Assembly: GCA_018055515.1 (NCBI GenBank)
Contig: JAGPHL010000102.1
Location: 1 to 9,668 of the forward strand
Direction: 5' to 3'
DNA length: 9,668 nt
DNA from: Anaerolineae bacterium
GTDB lineage: Bacteria > Chloroflexota > Anaerolineae > B4-G1 > SLSP01
Shown one piece after another: positions 6,835-9,668 of the stretch. Under the pieces are notes generated by a model, which made no database searches, was not told the origin of the DNA, and worked only from the letters and a program-made list of their open reading frames with translations. Position 1 is the first letter of the stretch; the number at the start of each line of letters is the position of its first letter. Made by a program: the position numbers and the translations under genes.

Positions 6835-8061
6835 TCAGCGCCGCAGCAGTTTGACGACTCCCTGCAGCCCGGCGACTAACGCATCCACATCATCTGTGCC
6901 GTTGTAAATGAAGAAGCTCGCGCGTGCGCTGGCCGGCAGGCCGAAGCGCGCGTGCAACGGCTCCGCACAGTGCAAGCCGGCGCGAATGCAAATGCCCTCA
7001 CTGTCCAGCACCGAGGCAATGTCGTGGGGATGGATACCCTCCAGCCAGAAGGACACTGCTCCGCCCCGGTGAGTGTGGGTGGGGCCGAGGATGTGCAGCC
7101 CCGGCACCTCCGGCAGACGCTCCAGGGCATACGCCACCAGCATCTGCTCGTGCTGTTGCACCGCCTCCATGCCCAGCGCAGAGAGGAAATCCACCGCCGC
7201 CCCAAAACCGACCGCTTCCGCAATCGCCGGCGTCCCCGCCTCAAACTTGTAGGGGAGGTCATTCCAGGTAGCGCTGTGCTTCTTCACGCTGAGGATCATG
7301 TCCCCGCCAAAGAGGAACGGCGGCATCGCTTCCAGCAGATGCCGGCGTCCCCACAGCGCGCCAATGCCGGGGCCGCCGAGCTTATGCCCTGAAAACGCCA
7401 GGAAGTCCACGCCCAACGTCTGCACGTTGACGGGCAGATGGGGCACGGCCTGGGCGCCATCCGCCACCACCAGTGCTCCCGCCGCGTGCGCCATGGCGGT
7501 CAGTTCCTGGGCCGGGGGGATCGTCCCCAAGACGTTTGACATCAGGGTGAAGGCGACCACGCGCGTGCGACCGTCGGCCAACAGCGGCGGCAACGCCGTG
7601 AGATCGAGCTCGCCGGCAGCGGTCACCGGCAGATAGGCCAGCTCGGCCCCGCGTTCCTGCGCCAGCATCATCCACGGCACCAGGTTGCTGTGATGCTCCA
7701 TCTCGGTGATGACGATGCGATCCCCCGCCGTGATGTGCGCGCGTCCCCAGGCATAGGCGACCAGATTCAGCGCCTCGGTCGCATTCCGCACATAGATGAC
7801 CTCGCCGGGGTCGGACGCGCCGATGAAATGCGCGATCTTTTCCCGCGCCTCCTCGTAATGGGCGGTCGCCGCTTCGGCCAGGCTGTACAGGCCGCGATGC
7901 ACGTTGGCATACGCGGTGGTGTAGACCGTGGTGAGCGCCTCTATCACCGCGCGCGGTTTCTGCGCGCTGGCGGCGCTATCCAGGAACACGAGGCGCTTGC
8001 CATGTACCTGCTGTTGCAAAATCGGAAACTCACGTCGTAGCTCTTCAAGGTTCCAGGTCAT
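6835..8061 (-). CDS. sufS: Cysteine desulfurase SufS (PLP enzyme)
   Basis: A 408-residue fold-type I PLP enzyme that converts cysteine to alanine and carries sulfur as a persulfide to SufU. Visible landmarks are NVHRG (53-57), EHHSN (122-126) with the PLP-stacking His, DGAQ with Asp201, the PLP lysine Lys227 in Ser-Gly-His-Lys, FEAGTP (273-278) and the catalytic Cys365 in RAGLHCAEPLH, followed by RASFFIYN (380-387). Length and motifs match the SufS group rather than IscS/NifS. The residue two before Cys365 is Leu363, where E. coli and B. subtilis SufS have His. ATG 8061 lies 3 bases after the DUF299 stop, and its GGAG overlaps the last two codons of that gene, so translation is probably coupled. 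This indicates one transcript DUF299-sufS-sufU. Confidence 0.95.
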   Translation of the reverse strand: MTWNLEELRREFPILQQQVHGKRLVFLDSAASAQKPRAVIEALTTVYTTAYANVHRGLYSLAEAATAHYEEAREKIAHFIGASDPGEVIYVRNATEALNLVAYAWGRAHITAGDRIVITEMEHHSNLVPWMMLAQERGAELAYLPVTAAGELDLTALPPLLADGRTRVVAFTLMSNVLGTIPPAQELTAMAHAAGALVVADGAQAVPHLPVNVQTLGVDFLAFSGHKLGGPGIGALWGRRHLLEAMPPFLFGGDMILSVKKHSATWNDLPYKFEAGTPAIAEAVGFGAAVDFLSALGMEAVQQHEQMLVAYALERLPEVPGLHILGPTHTHRGGAVSFWLEGIHPHDIASVLDSEGICIRAGLHCAEPLHARFGLPASARASFFIYNGTDDVDALVAGLQGVVKLLRR

Positions 8062-8064
8062 ACT

Positions 8065-8856
8065 TTATCTCCGTACCAGGGCGGTAATCTCGCCCGCAAT
8101 TTCCTCCACCGACTTGGCGGTGACGCTGACCGTGCGCCACCCATGCTCAGCGCAGAGAATCCGCGCCGCGCGCAATTCCTCCATCACGCCCTCGATCGTC
8201 ACATACTGCGCGCCGACCGGCAGGCCCGCAGCTCTGGCGCGCGTGCGGCGCAAATCCACCAACCGTTCCGGCGCCATGAGCAAGCCCAAGACCTTCTCGC
8301 TGGGGAGCGCCAGCAACGTCGCCGGCGGCGCGATTCCCTGCACAAGGGGGACATTCGCCACGAACCAGCCATGGTACGCCAGGTAAATGGAAACCGGCGT
8401 CTTCATGGTGCGGGAAACGCCGACGAGCACGATTTCTGCCTGATCCAGCTCGGCCACTCGCTGCCCGTCATCATGCCGCAGGGCGAATTCCACGGCCTCG
8501 ATGCGCCGGTTACGCTCCGCATTCAACTTCGCGTAAAGGCCCGGCTGTTGCTTGGGCGGCTTGTCCAGCCCCAATGCGAGCCGATCCAACATCGGCCCCA
8601 TCAGGTCCATCGCGTCCACGTGATACCGGCGCGCTTCATTGAGCATCAACAGGCGCAGCTCCCCGGACACCAGGGTGTGGACGATCAAAGCCTGCTGCTC
8701 TGCCGCCTCTTCCACCACCCGCGACACCTGCTCTGCCGTGGTCACATCGGGATGGCGGATAATCTCTGTCTCGACATCCTCAAACTGCAGCAGGGCTGCG
8801 CGTACCATCTGCTCGGCGGTCATGCCGGTGCCATCGGATACAATGAAGATGTGCAT
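8065..8856 (-). CDS. DUF299 bifunctional kinase/pyrophosphorylase (PPDK/PEP synthase regulator, PpsR/YqfL family)
   Basis: A 263-residue cytoplasmic regulator. Family members inactivate pyruvate phosphate dikinase or PEP synthase by ADP-dependent phosphorylation of an active-site Thr and reverse this with phosphate, releasing pyrophosphate. The N-terminus HIFIVSDGTGMTAE is the family hallmark. DLMGPML (84-90) and KQQPG (102-106) fit the conserved mid region, RIEAVEFALRHDDGQ (118-132) is near-invariant, and the P-loop-like GVSRTMKTP (146-154, Lys152) is intact; many homologues have GVSRTSKTP. The C-terminal segment TAKSVEEIA (246-254) also fits. The target enzyme is not in the window, so PPDK versus PEP synthase is undecided and no symbol is given. 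GGAGGGG at 8868-8874 is 11 bases before the ATG, slightly long. First gene of the sufS-sufU unit. Confidence 0.93.
   Translation of the reverse strand: MHIFIVSDGTGMTAEQMVRAALLQFEDVETEIIRHPDVTTAEQVSRVVEEAAEQQALIVHTLVSGELRLLMLNEARRYHVDAMDLMGPMLDRLALGLDKPPKQQPGLYAKLNAERNRRIEAVEFALRHDDGQRVAELDQAEIVLVGVSRTMKTPVSIYLAYHGWFVANVPLVQGIAPPATLLALPSEKVLGLLMAPERLVDLRRTRARAAGLPVGAQYVTIEGVMEELRAARILCAEHGWRTVSVTAKSVEEIAGEITALVRR
8069..8072 (-). promoter_or_regulatory. sufS ribosome binding site inside the end of the DUF299 gene
   Basis: GGAG on the minus strand overlaps the final two Arg codons of the DUF299 gene, 7 bases before sufS ATG 8061. This suggests termination-reinitiation coupling between the regulator and the desulfurase. 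Confidence 0.65.
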
Positions 8857-8903
8857 GGTCTAAACTTCCCCTCCAGCGGCGAGGGCGGCCTGAGCCCTGC
8901 CGT

Positions 8904-8941
8904 TCCTGATGCATTCTCTTTTATCCTGATGGGGGCCCCAT
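8904..8941 (-). promoter_or_regulatory. Possible operator: repeated octamer and dyad in the DUF299-suf leader
   Basis: On the minus strand CATCAGGA occurs at 8931-8924 and again at 8911-8904, exactly 20 bp apart (about two helical turns). It overlaps a dyad ATGGGG g CCCCAT (8929-8941) that would fall near +4 to +16 of the predicted transcript. The arrangement could be a regulator site; no known motif is matched. Confidence 0.25.
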
Positions 8942-8951
8942 GTGTGAAATA

Positions 8952-8961
8952 AGTATACCAC
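8952..8961 (-). promoter_or_regulatory. Extended -10 promoter for the DUF299-sufS-sufU unit
   Basis: The minus strand reads GTGGTATACT: a TG-n motif followed by TATACT (8957 down to 8952). The -35 is poor: TTGACG (8985-8980) is 22 bp away, too far for a standard spacer, so the extended -10 would carry the recognition. Predicted start of transcription is near 8945, giving a leader of about 90 bases. Confidence 0.5.
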
Positions 8962-9006
8962 AATCTTGTAAAGGCATAGCGTCAAATTGGGTGCACCGGT
9001 TCAAAC

Positions 9007-9016
9007 GTGGTATAAT
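9007..9016 (+). promoter_or_regulatory. Extended -10 promoter for the DedA gene
   Basis: GTGGTATAAT contains a perfect TATAAT (9011-9016) with TG one base upstream. The -35 is weak (TTGGGT, 8987-8992, 18-bp spacer). Predicted start of transcription is near 9023, leaving a leader of about 60 bases before ATG 9085. Confidence 0.65.
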
Positions 9017-9084
9017 CCCCAGAGCAGACGGTGCCGCACGCGACACGGTGTCTTAGCTGCACTGCCGGGCTGAAGGAGCTACGA

Positions 9085-9668
9085 ATGGGGCTAAGTGAAT
9101 TTATCAATCAGATTGCGATGTGGGTGCAGGGACTCATCGAGGCCTTGGGCTATCTTGGGCTGGGCCTGGTGATGTTCCTTGAGAACCTTTTTCCACCCAT
9201 CCCCTCCGAAGCCGTCTTGCCGATGGCGGGTTGGCTGGCCTTTGAAAAGCGCGGTGGGTTTACGTTGTGGGGGATCACTCTCGTGGGCGCCCTGGGCTCG
9301 GTAGCGGGCGCCATGGTATTCTACGGCTTGGGTTACTGGTTTGGCGAGGAGCGGGTGCGCTATCTGCTGCGGCGTTTCGGAAAATGGCTGCTGCTCTCCG
9401 AGGGCGATTTCGACACGGCGTTGGCCTGGTTCAACCGCTACGGCGAGCTCGTCATCTTCTTCTCCCGCATGGTGCCGATCGTGCGCAGCCTCATCTCCGT
9501 GCCGGCAGGCCTTGCCAGCATGAACCTGGGGCGTTTCACGATCTACACGACCGTCGGCACGGCGCTGTGGAGTTTCGTGCTCGCGCTCGCGGGCTACATT
9601 TTGGGGCAGAACTGGCATCTGGTTATGGAGTGGGTTAGCCGCTACGAAAATGCGGTGCTGATTCTGGC
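9085..9668 (+). CDS. DedA-family membrane protein (3' end cut by window edge)
   Basis: Open from ATG 9085 to the window end, 194 complete codons and unfinished. AAGGAG at 9073-9078 lies 6 bases before the start. The protein has the DedA/VTT plan: an N-terminal hydrophobic segment (about residues 14-32) leading into FLENLFPPIPSE (31-42) with the conserved Glu33 and PPIPSE, a long Gly-rich helix (about 62-85), then FSRMVPIVRSLISVPAGLASM, which matches the R-x-x-P-x-x-R...PAG signature, and a further helix. Bacterial DedA proteins are linked to proton-dependent recycling of undecaprenyl phosphate or phospholipids and to envelope stress tolerance; the substrate here is unknown. It is divergent from the DUF299 gene and is the second VTT-superfamily protein in the window, with different motifs from the one at 5599-6345. 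Confidence 0.93.
   Translation, partial: MGLSEFINQIAMWVQGLIEALGYLGLGLVMFLENLFPPIPSEAVLPMAGWLAFEKRGGFTLWGITLVGALGSVAGAMVFYGLGYWFGEERVRYLLRRFGKWLLLSEGDFDTALAWFNRYGELVIFFSRMVPIVRSLISVPAGLASMNLGRFTIYTTVGTALWSFVLALAGYILGQNWHLVMEWVSRYENAVLIL

Larger units (their letters stand above)
8857..9084. other. Divergent intergenic region between the DUF299-suf unit and the DedA gene
   Basis: No gene is recognised here. The region has an A/T-richer core (about 8943-9016) carrying two outward-facing extended -10 boxes. On the DUF299 side, the leader has a 13-bp dyad (8929-8941) and a directly repeated octamer (8904-8911, 8924-8931). On the DedA side, the leader has an 11-bp dyad GACAC g GTGTC (9042-9052). 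No riboswitch or tRNA fold was recognised by eye. Confidence 0.7.

Noticed and set aside
8781..8915. Possible upstream ORF (ATG at 8913, minus strand) overlapping the DUF299 start, and a 6-codon frame near 8940
   Set aside because: No adequate SD and no peptide pattern suggesting attenuation; most likely chance.
1..9668. Mobile elements, CRISPR arrays, tRNA/rRNA, phage or defence genes
   Set aside because: I looked on both strands and saw no transposase, integrase, regular repeat array, cloverleaf or rRNA signature; nearly all sequence is explained by housekeeping genes.

Overview
The window is GC-rich bacterial chromosome packed with housekeeping genes. Gene content and protein style suggest a member of the Chloroflexota, probably Anaerolineae-like: a large TPR protein ahead of cdaA-cdaR, a DUF299 regulator fused to a sufS-sufU pair, and two VTT-domain membrane proteins. 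This placement is inference, because the window has no rRNA or other marker. I see no mobile element, CRISPR array, tRNA or rRNA gene, and no phage or defence module.

Left half, plus strand (1-5531). The window opens inside argF (ornithine carbamoyltransferase), whose first codons lie upstream. After a 241-base non-coding stretch with small dyads comes a likely three-gene unit: a 749-residue cytoplasmic TPR protein (1154-3403), the membrane diadenylate cyclase CdaA (3464-4303) and its YbbR-domain partner CdaR (4305-5531). The unit should make and control cyclic di-AMP. The TPR protein is the unexplained member. The glmM gene that usually completes this operon in Firmicutes is not here.

Right half, minus strand (8856 down to 5599). 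A compact unit reads DUF299 kinase/pyrophosphorylase (8856-8065), sufS (8061-6835), sufU (6809-6429) and a TVP38/TMEM64-type membrane protein (best start GTG at 6345, stop at 5599). SufS takes sulfur from cysteine and SufU accepts it for Fe-S cluster assembly; the scaffold genes sufBCD are not in the window. The DUF299 protein probably controls pyruvate phosphate dikinase or PEP synthase. This unit converges on cdaR across a 67-base gap that has a GC-rich hairpin.

Right edge, plus strand (9085 to the end). A DedA-family membrane protein runs off the window. It is divergent from the DUF299 gene, and the 228 bases between them hold two back-to-back extended -10 promoters plus a dyad and a direct repeat that could be operators.

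I found no clearly novel system. The best leads are the TPR protein attached to the c-di-AMP operon, a Thr-to-Leu change in the CdaA nucleotide-binding motif, and the coupling of DUF299 to sufS-sufU.
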